64,000 bases of DNA, from positions 6,972 through 70,971 of the forward strand of contig PBYU01000061.1 in NCBI GenBank assembly GCA_002730035.1, in the 5' to 3' direction. Source of the stretch: Gammaproteobacteria bacterium (GTDB lineage: Bacteria > Pseudomonadota > Gammaproteobacteria > Pseudomonadales > Pseudohongiellaceae). The notes below the pieces were generated by a model, which worked only from the letters and a program-made list of their open reading frames with translations, was not told the DNA's origin and searched no databases. This document shows positions 10,393 through 18,625 of this stretch, piece by piece. Positions within the stretch are counted from its first letter, which is position 1. The number at the start of each line of letters is the position of its first letter. The translations under genes and the position numbers were made by a program.

Positions 10393-11325
10393 CTACGCTA
10401 ATTGCATCCCGAATATCGTAATAATAGCCAGCATGCAGAGCCAAATGGCCTGGCTACGCTCAAGCAGTGCCTGTAAGGCTTCAATTTCAACCGCTCGCCG
10501 CTGGCGTGCTCCCTGCTCCGAATCCTGGCCAGAAGAGTCATCTTCCGGCTCGACTGCTGCCTGCCCAGACAAGGCGCAAGCTGCGTAGCCATAGAGCAAA
10601 TCTGCCGACTCGGTTTCCCCGCTGAAGTCCCAGAATGATTGCTTTACGCGTTCAAAACAGCGCTCGAAATTGCCTGCCAATGAGAAGGTAATCGCTAACA
10701 GGCGCAGAGGAACCCATTCGAGCACTCTGATAATTATTACTATCAGCTTGACCTCGGCTTCGAGCTGATCTTCTCTGTGGCTGTCCCGTAACTGATAGCT
10801 GATATAGCAGAACAGAATGACCATCGGTCCGGCCAGCATGTACCAGAAAAACATGACGAACATTTTCTCAAAACAACGATGGCTTAGTTGCTTGCTAAAG
10901 AACCGACTCAATTCCGCTTCGTCAGCTATCTCGACACTGGATGAAACAGACAACTTCTGTTGCAAATACAGCAAACAGCCTTCGATATCTCCCTCGTGTA
11001 GTTTCTCTATAAAATCACTCGCCAATTTGCCAGGCTGAGTTCGATCGAACGCCACCAGTAACACCAGGATATGAATCGCCATGGTAGGAATACCAAAGCC
11101 CCGCTCGTCCAGGAGCAATGAGATTACGGCCAACACTAGCAAAGGAAAGCCATAGATCAGGACCACGCCCAAAAACCAAGCCAAAGAAAGCTTGCTGGCC
11201 AACTCTTCGGTCAGTGCTTCGATACGCCTGCGAAACTTGAAAAACCAGTTATCGTCGAATCGATCGAAATCTTTCAACCACAAGTAGTTAATTGTTAAGC
11301 AGATCAGGATAACGAGAAATTTCAT
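10393..11325 (-). CDS. ampE: AmpE-like inner-membrane protein
   Basis: This 310-residue protein with several hydrophobic segments matches AmpE, encoded next to ampD in enterobacteria and pseudomonads and thought to be a membrane sensor or modulator related to beta-lactamase induction. Its biochemical role is not settled. Helices are visible at residues 1-17, about 50-68 and 78-92, around 155-175 and at the extreme C-terminus. It starts 15 bases after the ampD stop, so the pair forms an ampD-ampE operon. No ampC or ampR is present in the window. Confidence 0.88.
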   Translation of the reverse strand: MKFLVILICLTINYLWLKDFDRFDDNWFFKFRRRIEALTEELASKLSLAWFLGVVLIYGFPLLVLAVISLLLDERGFGIPTMAIHILVLLVAFDRTQPGKLASDFIEKLHEGDIEGCLLYLQQKLSVSSSVEIADEAELSRFFSKQLSHRCFEKMFVMFFWYMLAGPMVILFCYISYQLRDSHREDQLEAEVKLIVIIIRVLEWVPLRLLAITFSLAGNFERCFERVKQSFWDFSGETESADLLYGYAACALSGQAAVEPEDDSSGQDSEQGARQRRAVEIEALQALLERSQAIWLCMLAIITIFGMQLA

Positions 11326-11340
11326 GGGAAAATCTACCGG

Positions 11341-11910
11341 CTATTCAGTCAGGTTGCCCTTGTAATGGAGAGCGTTCTTGTATCGCTCCCAGTCGAATAA
11401 CGGCCCGGGATCAGTCTTGCGCCCTGGAGCCACATCGCTGTGACCAACAATTCTATCGAGATTCAAGCACGGATATTCCTCCAGAAGCAAATCGGTCACG
11501 CTTATGAGACTCTCGTATTGCTGAGGTGAGAACGGTTCGCTGTCGGTTCCTTCCAGCTCAATCCCAATCGAAAAATCATTACAATTCACCTGGCCACAGA
11601 ATATTGATTCACCGGCATGCCAGGCTTTCCTATCGAATGGTACAAACTGCGTAACACATCCCTGACGATCTATAAGCAAGTGTACAGAAACCTGGAGAAC
11701 GGCAATTTCTGAAAAAAAGGGATGGGCGCTAGTATCCAGTTGATTGCAGAAAAATGCCTCGATACAACCGGTACCGAATTCGCCAGGGGGGAGGCTTATG
11801 TTGTGGATAACAAGAAGATCGATTGCCTGATCCGTTGATCGTGCACTCTGGTTCGGTGATTCGACTACGTGCGCGCCCTGAAGCAGGTTGTGCTCAATGG
11901 AAAAACTCAT
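11341..11910 (-). CDS. ampD: 1,6-anhydro-N-acetylmuramyl-L-alanine amidase AmpD
   Basis: This 189-residue cytosolic zinc amidase removes the stem peptide from anhydroMurNAc muropeptides imported by AmpG. The zinc ligands are visible as the His in VIHNISLPPGEFG, the His in VGHSDVAPGRKTDPG and the Asp of KTDPG. No signal peptide is seen, as expected for the recycling AmpD rather than periplasmic paralogues. It lies directly upstream of ampE. Loss of AmpD raises the muropeptides that activate AmpR in species that have it. Confidence 0.96.
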   Translation of the reverse strand: MSFSIEHNLLQGAHVVESPNQSARSTDQAIDLLVIHNISLPPGEFGTGCIEAFFCNQLDTSAHPFFSEIAVLQVSVHLLIDRQGCVTQFVPFDRKAWHAGESIFCGQVNCNDFSIGIELEGTDSEPFSPQQYESLISVTDLLLEEYPCLNLDRIVGHSDVAPGRKTDPGPLFDWERYKNALHYKGNLTE

Positions 11911-11979
11911 CGCAATAGTTATTCAGGTGAATCAGGCTTAAAAGAGGTCGAGTCTACCACAGCCGGCGTGTTGCTCGGC

Positions 11980-13248
11980 CTATTCATCAGCCAGCAGCTT
12001 GGTTATTTCATTCATGTCTTCGCGGTCCAGAATTTGTTCGCCGGCCGGGCTGATGGATGATTCTGTCCGGGTACTTATTAACAGCGTCTTTTCAGCATCC
12101 TCCGCTTCGCCATTAGTGGAAACAAATACCGTTTGTGGCATGTATTTACTATCCAATTCTGTAAAGAAATGCTGTTGCTCGGATTCGGGCATGCGAATCA
12201 ACTCAAACCCTCTCCTTAATCTCTCTTTAATCATCATATGATCAGAAGGTTCGGCAGTAAGTCGATTGCTTGCGGCCGTAACCAACAGGGATAAGCTATG
12301 TTTCGCCTCACTCCACTCTATGCTTGAATTGCCGTGACTGAGTCCGACCGATAACATTACTGTCCGCCATTCGGTCCTGATCATTTTTTCGACAAATCCT
12401 GGTAAATCCTTTTCGTCACAATGCGTCGATATGAGCTCGGAAACTGCAGCCTCAATGAGTTTCGCCGGCAGCGAGTTATTTGATGAAGCTTCTTTGGTCT
12501 GACATTGCAATCCATTCTGAACTCGCTCTACCGACTGTATTTGAGTGCAATTCTCGGAGGCTGACGTGTAAGTCTTGTCGACGGATTCAAAATCATTAGC
12601 CTTCTTTAATAGTTTGATGATCGCCAGAAAAGACTTTTCTATCTTCAATAGAAAGTGCTGTTCAAATAGCTTGCTGAATATCAACCTGATATCCAGAGGT
12701 AGCGCGAATACATTTTGTGCTTCAGAAAAGCTATCAGTAGTGGCGTTGATCAGCGCGTCTCCTAAAATTACTTCCTGGCCTAAGGAGTCACCCAATTTCG
12801 TATTGAGGAGCTTAATTTGTTGAATAAAGAGTCGATGGGATTTCATCGCCCTGCGGCTCATCGCCTGAATAGCTCTATCTATTTCAATTCCTTCATGTAC
12901 CTCCGGCTGTTTCTGAATACTGGATGGTTCGACTTCACCAGCTTTTAGAGCGCAGTTTCTATGGGAAGTCTCGGTGGTTTGAATTAATTGATCGAGGAAT
13001 GTTTCTTCAAACAGCACCTGCTTTGCACAAAGCTCTCGCATGGATCTTAAATAGATCCAGTTGTCGGCAGATTGACCCTGCTGCCCGTTCAGAAAAAGGA
13101 AGTCATCCACCACATCGAAGAAATCCGAGCTTAATTGCGACAACTGTTTGCGCAAACTTTGCTGGATGGACCAGCGGATTTTCTCTAACGACGAACAGTC
13201 CGGAGATTCGAACTGAGTCACTTTAACTTGATCGGATGAGATAGCCAT
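11980..13248 (-). CDS. DUF1631-family protein, short form
   Basis: This predicted cytosolic, mainly helical protein resembles DUF1631 proteins of pseudomonads, whose function is unknown. The C-terminal part (DEKDLPGFVEKMIRTEWR, then RLRRGFELIRMPESEQQHFFTEL) gives the best match. From the ATG at 13248 it is 422 residues; a TTG at 13317 would make it 445. Either is much shorter than the roughly 700 or more residues I expect for the family, so the middle appears reduced. It lies between ampD and the divergent protease/nadC pair, the place where such a gene is found in Pseudomonas. Confidence 0.7.
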   Translation of the reverse strand: MAISSDQVKVTQFESPDCSSLEKIRWSIQQSLRKQLSQLSSDFFDVVDDFLFLNGQQGQSADNWIYLRSMRELCAKQVLFEETFLDQLIQTTETSHRNCALKAGEVEPSSIQKQPEVHEGIEIDRAIQAMSRRAMKSHRLFIQQIKLLNTKLGDSLGQEVILGDALINATTDSFSEAQNVFALPLDIRLIFSKLFEQHFLLKIEKSFLAIIKLLKKANDFESVDKTYTSASENCTQIQSVERVQNGLQCQTKEASSNNSLPAKLIEAAVSELISTHCDEKDLPGFVEKMIRTEWRTVMLSVGLSHGNSSIEWSEAKHSLSLLVTAASNRLTAEPSDHMMIKERLRRGFELIRMPESEQQHFFTELDSKYMPQTVFVSTNGEAEDAEKTLLISTRTESSISPAGEQILDREDMNEITKLLADE

Positions 13249-13335
13249 AGTCCAGGGTTTCGTTGCCTGGCCGGAAAACCTCCAGCGCTTGGCAATTTTT
13301 AGCACTTTCTTCAACAACAGACTTTGATTTGCTTC

Positions 13336-13371
13336 ACAAACAGCAAAACAAACAGCAAAACAAACAATAAA
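13336..13371. repeat. three 12-bp tandem repeats
   Basis: ACAAACAGCAAA occurs at 13336-13347 and 13348-13359, followed by the variant ACAAACAATAAA at 13360-13371. The array lies in the intergenic region between the divergent DUF1631 gene and the protease gene, just upstream of the alternative TTG start of the former. Confidence 0.75.
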
Positions 13372-13471
13372 ATTCTCACAAATACAAAGACTTAGCGGCC
13401 ATTGAAACGTGTCAAAACATCACCACTTTCACAACTTTCTATTCATTGAGGTATAGGACATAATTTACCTA

Positions 13472-14014
13472 ATGCCCCCTTCCAGTCAGCAAAATCCGGG
13501 TAAAAACATTGGCCAGGGAATGCTTATTGCCAGCTTCTCGATAGGTTTGGTCGCCTTGACGATTTTTTTCGATGCTTGGCTGGGGAATCGTTCCAATCCG
13601 AATAGCAATCCCGCCTCTCTAGTGACACCCGCTGGTGTCCGGGAAGTCGTGCTGCAAAGAAATCCGCAAGGTCACTATGTCTCCAGCGGAGAGATCAATG
13701 GTGTACCGGTCACCTTTTTATTGGACACTGGAGCGACCGATGTGGCAATTCCCGCCCGAGTAGCACAAGCCGCTGGCCTGGAGCGCGGCTACCCTACGCA
13801 GGCAACCACTGCCAACGGCGTGATCACTGTGTACTCGACAAGGGTCGACGCGCTGTTACTGGGTAACATCCAACTGCATGATATTTCAGCCAGCATTACC
13901 CCTAGCATGCCAGGCGAGACGATCCTATTAGGCATGAGCGCACTGCAACAGGTTGAGTTCGCGCAACGGGGCTCTCAGCTGACACTCCGATACCACCCAG
14001 GCTCCCTGAACTAA
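13472..14014 (+). CDS. membrane-anchored retropepsin-like aspartic protease (TIGR02281 type)
   Basis: This 180-residue protein has one N-terminal membrane helix (about residues 14-35) followed by a single retropepsin-like domain outside the membrane. The catalytic motif [13 protein letters not shown] is at residues 82-94 with the aspartate at 85; a second hydrophobic-hydrophobic-Gly motif ([10 protein letters not shown]) follows near 152. One-lobe aspartic proteases of this kind dimerise to be active; the substrate is unknown. Its stop codon overlaps the nadC start (TAATG), so the two are translationally coupled. Confidence 0.9.
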   Translation: MPPSSQQNPGKNIGQGMLIASFSIGLVALTIFFDAWLGNRSNPNSNPASLVTPAGVREVVLQRNPQGHYVSSGEINGVPVTFLLDTGATDVAIPARVAQAAGLERGYPTQATTANGVITVYSTRVDALLLGNIQLHDISASITPSMPGETILLGMSALQQVEFAQRGSQLTLRYHPGSLN

Positions 14015-14847
14015 TGGCTACTGAGTTACCCCAGGACATTACTGCAATTGTACAAAGCGCCCTGGCTGAAGATATTGGCAGTGGAGATATCACCGCCGAA
14101 TTGATCTCAGCGGAGAAACTGGCAACCGCCAGGCTGATCAGCCGAGAAGCCGCAATTTTGTGTGGTATCCCCTGGGCCGACGAGGTGTTCTCTCAACTGG
14201 ACAGCGCCGTGACTCTTCAATGGCAAGTTCAGGAAGGGTGTAGATTTGAGGCGAACCAATTGCTCGCCCGACTGAGTGGGCCCGCCAGGGCACTGATGAG
14301 TGGTGAACGAACTGCCCTGAATTTCCTGCAAACTCTGTCAGGCACGGCAAGCTATACACATTACCTGGCTTCCCTGGTGGCCCATACCGAAGTGCGCCTG
14401 CTGGATACCCGAAAAACCCTGCCTGGACTTCGCACCGCACAAAAATACGCCGTTAGAACAGGTGGTGGCTACAACCATCGCATGGGATTATTCGATGCTT
14501 ACCTCATAAAGGAGAACCACATCGCAGCCTGTGGCGGCATCGAAGCAGCAATAAGCACTGCACGTGAATTGAATCCAGAATTGCCCCTGGAAGTCGAAGT
14601 GCAGGATCTACCGCAGCTGCAACAAGCTTTACAGGCAGGAGCCGACATAATCCTGTTGGATAATTTTGAATTGGAGCAATTAACCGAAGCAGTCGCCGCT
14701 AATCACGGCCAATGCAAACTGGAAGCATCTGGCGGTATCGATAAAGACTTACTGGTCAAGATTGCAGAAACTGGCGTAGACTATATTTCGATTGGTGCCT
14801 TGACCAAACACTGCCGGGCGATTGACCTGTCGATGTTATTGGATTGA
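14014..14847 (+). CDS. nadC: nicotinate-nucleotide pyrophosphorylase (quinolinate phosphoribosyltransferase)
   Basis: This 277-residue enzyme converts quinolinate and PRPP to nicotinate mononucleotide, the entry step to NAD. The substrate-binding stretch [19 protein letters not shown] (around residue 129) and the barrel segments [10 protein letters not shown] and ADIILLDNF are clear, and the length is normal. It overlaps the upstream protease gene by one base. In Pseudomonas, nadC is followed by the pilA/pilB/pilC/pilD genes; here a 6-kb accessory insert separates it from pilC. Confidence 0.98.
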   Translation: MATELPQDITAIVQSALAEDIGSGDITAELISAEKLATARLISREAAILCGIPWADEVFSQLDSAVTLQWQVQEGCRFEANQLLARLSGPARALMSGERTALNFLQTLSGTASYTHYLASLVAHTEVRLLDTRKTLPGLRTAQKYAVRTGGGYNHRMGLFDAYLIKENHIAACGGIEAAISTARELNPELPLEVEVQDLPQLQQALQAGADIILLDNFELEQLTEAVAANHGQCKLEASGGIDKDLLVKIAETGVDYISIGALTKHCRAIDLSMLLD

Positions 14848-14915
14848 GCCACTTGACCGATACTGAAATAGTGTCAGACAACGAAGCTGCACCTGAGCCG
14901 AATTCGGGAGGGAAT

Positions 14916-15608
14916 ATGTTTAGAAAATCCTGCTTAACAAGTGCCATCTGCCTGTGGCTGCTGCCGACGTTTTTATTCGGACACGCGGGCAGCCTCGATC
15001 TGAATGGTGGTCATTACTATGGCCCTTCCTACCATTGCCACATGACTGCCTGTGAAATGCCCGATACGTTCAATATCGGCCGCACTAGCCGGGATAGCCT
15101 GCTCACCGATTACCGGAGCAGGGAAAAATTCTTCAATGAGGATGATTGGTCGTTCGAAGTGGATTTCGATGAGGACTGTCAGTCGACACGACAGGAAATG
15201 CTCATCATTACCAGTAAAACAGAAGTGAGATACACTAACCCGAGAAATTGTGTGGTACGCACCGGGGAATGGCTGGATGAGTATACCGGTGAGACGTTTA
15301 CGGTAGCCGTGCAGATCGATATCGATCATGTTATTCCCCGCATGTATGCACATACTCACGGTGGTGATCGCTGGATGCAGGACAAGAAACTCATGTTTGC
15401 CAACGATCCTCTAAACATGATGCTTGTGGAAAAACGCGAAATCAGGCGCAAGCAGGACCGGGGGCCGAATCGCTATCTACCTCGTGATGAATTTCAATGC
15501 GAATATGTGACACTGTGGGAAGCCCTGGCGGAGAAATATGATTTGCAACTGGAGACCCGCGACCTTAGCGCGATCGATGTTGTAAAGAGAGACTGTCCCG
15601 AGCAGTAG
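14916..15608 (+). CDS. secreted HNH-type (DUF1524-like) nuclease
   Basis: This 230-residue protein has a signal peptide (MFRKSCLTSAICLWLLPTFLFGHA). Next comes a short metal-binding-like motif (LDLNGGHYYGPSYHCHMTAC, residues 27-46) similar to the YHYH motif of other secreted proteins. The nuclease-like core is DIDHVIPRMYAHTHGG (135-150), FANDPLN (161-167), then RRKQDRGPNRYLP. I chose the ATG at 14916 because it has a strong GGGAGGG ribosome site and begins the signal peptide; an in-frame TTG at 14844 would add 24 polar residues. The likely role is extracellular or periplasmic DNA/RNA cleavage, for nutrition or competition; the substrate is inferred only. Confidence 0.82.
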   Translation: MFRKSCLTSAICLWLLPTFLFGHAGSLDLNGGHYYGPSYHCHMTACEMPDTFNIGRTSRDSLLTDYRSREKFFNEDDWSFEVDFDEDCQSTRQEMLIITSKTEVRYTNPRNCVVRTGEWLDEYTGETFTVAVQIDIDHVIPRMYAHTHGGDRWMQDKKLMFANDPLNMMLVEKREIRRKQDRGPNRYLPRDEFQCEYVTLWEALAEKYDLQLETRDLSAIDVVKRDCPEQ

Positions 15609-15632
15609 GGGCAGACTGATTTTGCTCTAGCC

Positions 15633-15667
15633 AAAAAAAATGCCGAACTGTGTTCGGCATTTTTTTA
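15633..15667. terminator. bidirectional terminator
   Basis: ATGCCGAAC and GTTCGGCAT pair around a three-base loop, with an A-run before and a T-run after. The structure therefore terminates transcripts from both sides, fitting its place between the convergent nuclease and cytochrome genes. Confidence 0.9.
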
Positions 15668-15679
15668 GAAAGTCGAGTT

Positions 15680-16072
15680 TTACGGGGACTGGATGTTGAT
15701 TATATCCATCCCATTATCGGGATCCAGTTTAGCGTCACCGGTAGGAAAACCATTCTCAGACAGGATATAGGCAATGACGTCAGTGTACTCTTGCAGCATC
15801 AGTGATCCTGGATTGTCGGCCGGCATTGTGCCCATGATAGATTCCCAGAGATAGAGCAGCGGTTGATTATTCCAGGACTTTAAGGTGTCCGTATAGAAGC
15901 GCATGTTGTGACAGGTGCTACACTGTGATTCATAAACCACCTCTCCTGAGGTGACCTGTGCTTCGGTAAACACTCCATCATTTACTGTCTTGTGCTGCGC
16001 CAGGGCAGCCTGTCCCGATAACAAGTACATCAGCAAACTTACAAAACCTACTAATTTTACCGAATTTTTCAT
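15680..16072 (-). CDS. small periplasmic c-type cytochrome
   Basis: This 130-residue precursor has a signal peptide ending near ALAQ (residues 23-26) and a single covalent haem site CSTCH at 51-55. A methionine in the segment MGTMPADNPGS (about 86-96) is the probable sixth ligand. The fold is that of small class I cytochromes, with the closing helix YTDVIAYILSENGFP. Similar domains serve as electron acceptors of periplasmic dehydrogenases. No partner dehydrogenase is adjacent, so the donor is unknown. Confidence 0.88.
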   Translation of the reverse strand: MKNSVKLVGFVSLLMYLLSGQAALAQHKTVNDGVFTEAQVTSGEVVYESQCSTCHNMRFYTDTLKSWNNQPLLYLWESIMGTMPADNPGSLMLQEYTDVIAYILSENGFPTGDAKLDPDNGMDIINIQSP

Positions 16073-16509
16073 GTTTCATTCCTATGCAGCACCACATTGT
16101 GGTGATTTGTTACTGTTCTGATTAGATTATCTGGATACACCGTCCCAGCGATGCGTCAGCCGGCCTGATTTTCCCAGTCTGAATCGGGCGTAAACATAAA
16201 CCACATCCACTACTTTATCAAATCAAAGCCTTTGAATCACGGGCCTATGTGTAATTTATTGTCATTTAATTCAATCAGTTAAAAAGCAACCTCAGAATAG
16301 GCGTATTTGGATGAACCTGAGCTTAATCAGGCCAGTCACGCGAAGGATCAAAAAGCAAAAGAGGACAGACCACGATTTTAAAGAAATCATAAAATCGTGG
16401 TCTGTCCCCTTTTAAGCCGTTGAAGATGGTTATATCCTGCCCTACACCTCGGACCCTATTGTCCGAGAGGTCATCGGCAGGTAGGCCGATTCACTTCTGG
16501 AGTGTGCGA
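16073..16509. other. intergenic stretch with REP-like palindrome
   Basis: These 437 bases separate the divergent cytochrome c and glycosyltransferase genes. Apart from the long palindrome at 16357-16413 I see no gene. A reading frame that opens at TTG 16420 continues into the glycosyltransferase, but its first 30 codons look unlike the protein family. Confidence 0.6.
16357..16413. repeat. REP/REPIN-like inverted repeat
   Basis: Two 23-bp arms (16357-16379 and 16391-16413) are inverted copies with one mismatch around an 11-base loop. The outer part reads AAAAGAGGACAGACCACG, and the other arm ends GTGGTCTGTCCCCTTTT. Repeats with this GGTCTGTCC core are, to my knowledge, scattered in many gammaproteobacterial genomes and linked to IS200-like (RAYT/TnpA-REP) transposases. 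No such transposase is in the window. It could also act as a transcription stop or as an mRNA-stabilising hairpin. Confidence 0.72.
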
Positions 16510-17658
16510 GTGGAAACAGAACAGCCTACGGATACGCTCCATGTTTGCTATCTGCTCTGCTATGGAACGCCTGATTACACCCGCACGGCGAGCCTGCTGA
16601 ATGCATTGGAGCTTGTGCCTGGCATAAGGCTGGATCGACTGGTCAACAAGCGTCGTGGCGTACTGCGCTATGTGGAAATGCTGTGGCAAATCCTGCTGTA
16701 TCGCATTCGGTGCCGGCCCGATGTATGGGTGTTGGGATTTCGCGGCCAGGAAAGCTTTATGCTGTTTTATCCTTTCATGCGTGGCAGCCGGATCATCTTC
16801 AATGAATTTGTCATCTTGCAAAATTGGGCAAACGAAGGTGACCGCAAACACAGCGTTTTCTTAACCCCGCTGATGCCTGTTCTCAGGCGCTATATGCGCT
16901 GGATTATAAATCGCTGTGACGTGGTGCTTGAAGATAGCGTTGCTCATCAGCAGGCTGCCCGGGCTATCTATCAGGTCGTTCCGGAAAAGTTTGTAGCTAT
17001 TCCCGTGGGAGCCGACGAGACTGTGTTCGAGCCAGTGCCTATGCATACCCATACCGACTCCCCCATGGAAGTATTTTTTTATGGCACCATGCTGCCATTA
17101 CACGGATTGGAAACGATCTTGCAGGCCGTGAAGTTGGTGTTGGAGCAGCAGCGTAAGCGGGTGCACTTTACCATCGTAGGCGGGAGCAACAATAAACACA
17201 GCCTTGCTCGAATTGAGAGTTTTTTGTCTGAACACAAATTGCTTTCAGATGTCAGGCATTTACCCTGGGTACCCTACCTGGAATTACCCGCCTACATAGC
17301 AAAATCCGATGTATGCCTTGGAGGTCCTTTCGGAGATACTGCGCAGGCGGCTTCTGTTATTACCGGCAAAACCTATCAGTTTCTTGCCATGGGAAAGCCC
17401 ACCATCGTGTCGATGCTGGATGAAACCGATTTTTTCCAGGACCGGGTCAACCTGCTGGTTTGCCAGCGGGGAGAAGCAAGCGCTCTGGCCCAAGCCATAC
17501 TCTGGTGCCTGCATAACCGTGAGCTCCTGCCCGAAATAGGCAAACAGGGAAGAGAGCTTTTCGAGGAACGGTTTAGCGCACCACGGCTGGCTCAATTATT
17601 GACACCGTTGTTGACTGACTCTGCCGGGCAATCGGATTACTTCAGCTCCCGGACCTGA
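16510..17658 (+). CDS. GT4-like glycosyltransferase
   Basis: This 382-residue protein has the two-lobed organisation of GT-B enzymes. The C-terminal lobe begins near VFFYGTMLPLHGLETILQA (around residue 183) and contains ITGKTYQFLAMGKPTIVS, the usual donor-binding loop. No membrane helix or signal is seen, so it should work on the cytosolic face on a lipid-linked or exported glycan. I chose the GTG at 16510 because GGAG lies seven bases upstream and the first strand (LHVCYLLCYGTP) then falls at the expected place. Its 3' end overlaps the convergent flippase-like gene by 17 bases. Donor and acceptor cannot be told. Confidence 0.8.
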   Translation: METEQPTDTLHVCYLLCYGTPDYTRTASLLNALELVPGIRLDRLVNKRRGVLRYVEMLWQILLYRIRCRPDVWVLGFRGQESFMLFYPFMRGSRIIFNEFVILQNWANEGDRKHSVFLTPLMPVLRRYMRWIINRCDVVLEDSVAHQQAARAIYQVVPEKFVAIPVGADETVFEPVPMHTHTDSPMEVFFYGTMLPLHGLETILQAVKLVLEQQRKRVHFTIVGGSNNKHSLARIESFLSEHKLLSDVRHLPWVPYLELPAYIAKSDVCLGGPFGDTAQAASVITGKTYQFLAMGKPTIVSMLDETDFFQDRVNLLVCQRGEASALAQAILWCLHNRELLPEIGKQGRELFEERFSAPRLAQLLTPLLTDSAGQSDYFSSRT

Positions 17659-18625
17659 AATTCCTCCATACCTTTCCCAGGCTCTCATTGAACAGGCGAT
17701 GTGCATAAGCAGCGGAAATCAGGGTCACAATCGTCAGCACAACGGCTCTTCTTATCAGGGCACTGGCGATCAGGATGTGATCCGGTACACCGGCAAATTC
17801 GCCGGAGAAAAACAGCAGCCCTTCAGTAACACCTAATCCGGCCGGAGTAATGTTAATCAACGCGGCGAAGCTCGTTGCACAGCTTATGATAATTATTTGC
17901 GTGGCATTAGCCTGGTAGCCAAGCGTATAAAATTCCACAGCCTGTATTGCCGCAAAGCTCATCAGTAGAACCAGTGCCCAGAAGCAGAGTAACAGGGAGA
18001 TTGACATGGAATCCCGGACCATTTTCAACAGGTTAGTGTATTCCCTGATCAGGACCAGGAGTGGATTGTTGGAATCTTTAAATCTCGTTTCTCCTATCAG
18101 GGCAGGCAACACAAGCAGAACCAGCGCAGCGAGACCAATCAGGGCAAGCAATCTGACTATGCTGGGATTTTCCTGTTGCGGGGCCAGAGCCAGCGCAGCA
18201 ACGATGCCTATCGAGGCTGTCAGCAGGTAGAACAGTATATTGCCCAAAGCTATACCCAAGAACGATTGACTCACATCGACCTGGTGGACTTTCTTCAGGT
18301 AATACATACGAATGGCAAAACCCACCTGGCCAAAGGATAGATAGTTTCCAAAGCGGGCCAGTGCCGCCAGCCCGAAACTCTCACTGGCTGAAAGATTTAT
18401 ACCAAGCGAGGCCAGCGTGGTATCCAAGAGCCTGCCGCTGGCGTACAGGTTGATGAGGAGCATAGGGATGTTGAGGAACAACAGTTGCGGCCTTTGTAGC
18501 GTTACGGAACCCAGGTTCTGCTAGTGGTCAAAAAGATAGTAAATGGCATAAACGAGCACCAGAAGTCCCATCAATAGCAGCAACTTCTTTCCCAAGCCCG
18601 GTGAATATTTGAAACTAGTCATCAT
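17642..18625 (-). pseudogene. flippase-like (LPG synthase TM/UPF0104) gene split by in-frame TAG
   Basis: The frame codes for a multi-helix protein of the lysylphosphatidylglycerol-synthase membrane-domain/UPF0104 family, often found with glycan genes. It would start at ATG 18625 or 18622, overlapping the sulfotransferase stop (ATGATGACTAG). The N-terminal helix (KLLLLMGLLVLVYAIYYLF) is followed by TAG at 18521-18523, codon 34 from the second ATG. Translation then continues in the same frame to the end (QNLGSVTLQRPQLLFLNIP). The C-terminal part alone (from TTG 18481) lacks helix 1. Family proteins have this helix joined to the rest, so this is a nonsense-interrupted gene, unless the stop is suppressed or is a sequence error. 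Confidence 0.82.

Noticed and set aside
16420-16509. N-terminal extension of the GT4 glycosyltransferase from TTG 16420
   Set aside because: The added 30 residues do not resemble the family, the start lies right at the REP-like element, and GTG 16510 has a well-spaced GGAG ribosome site.
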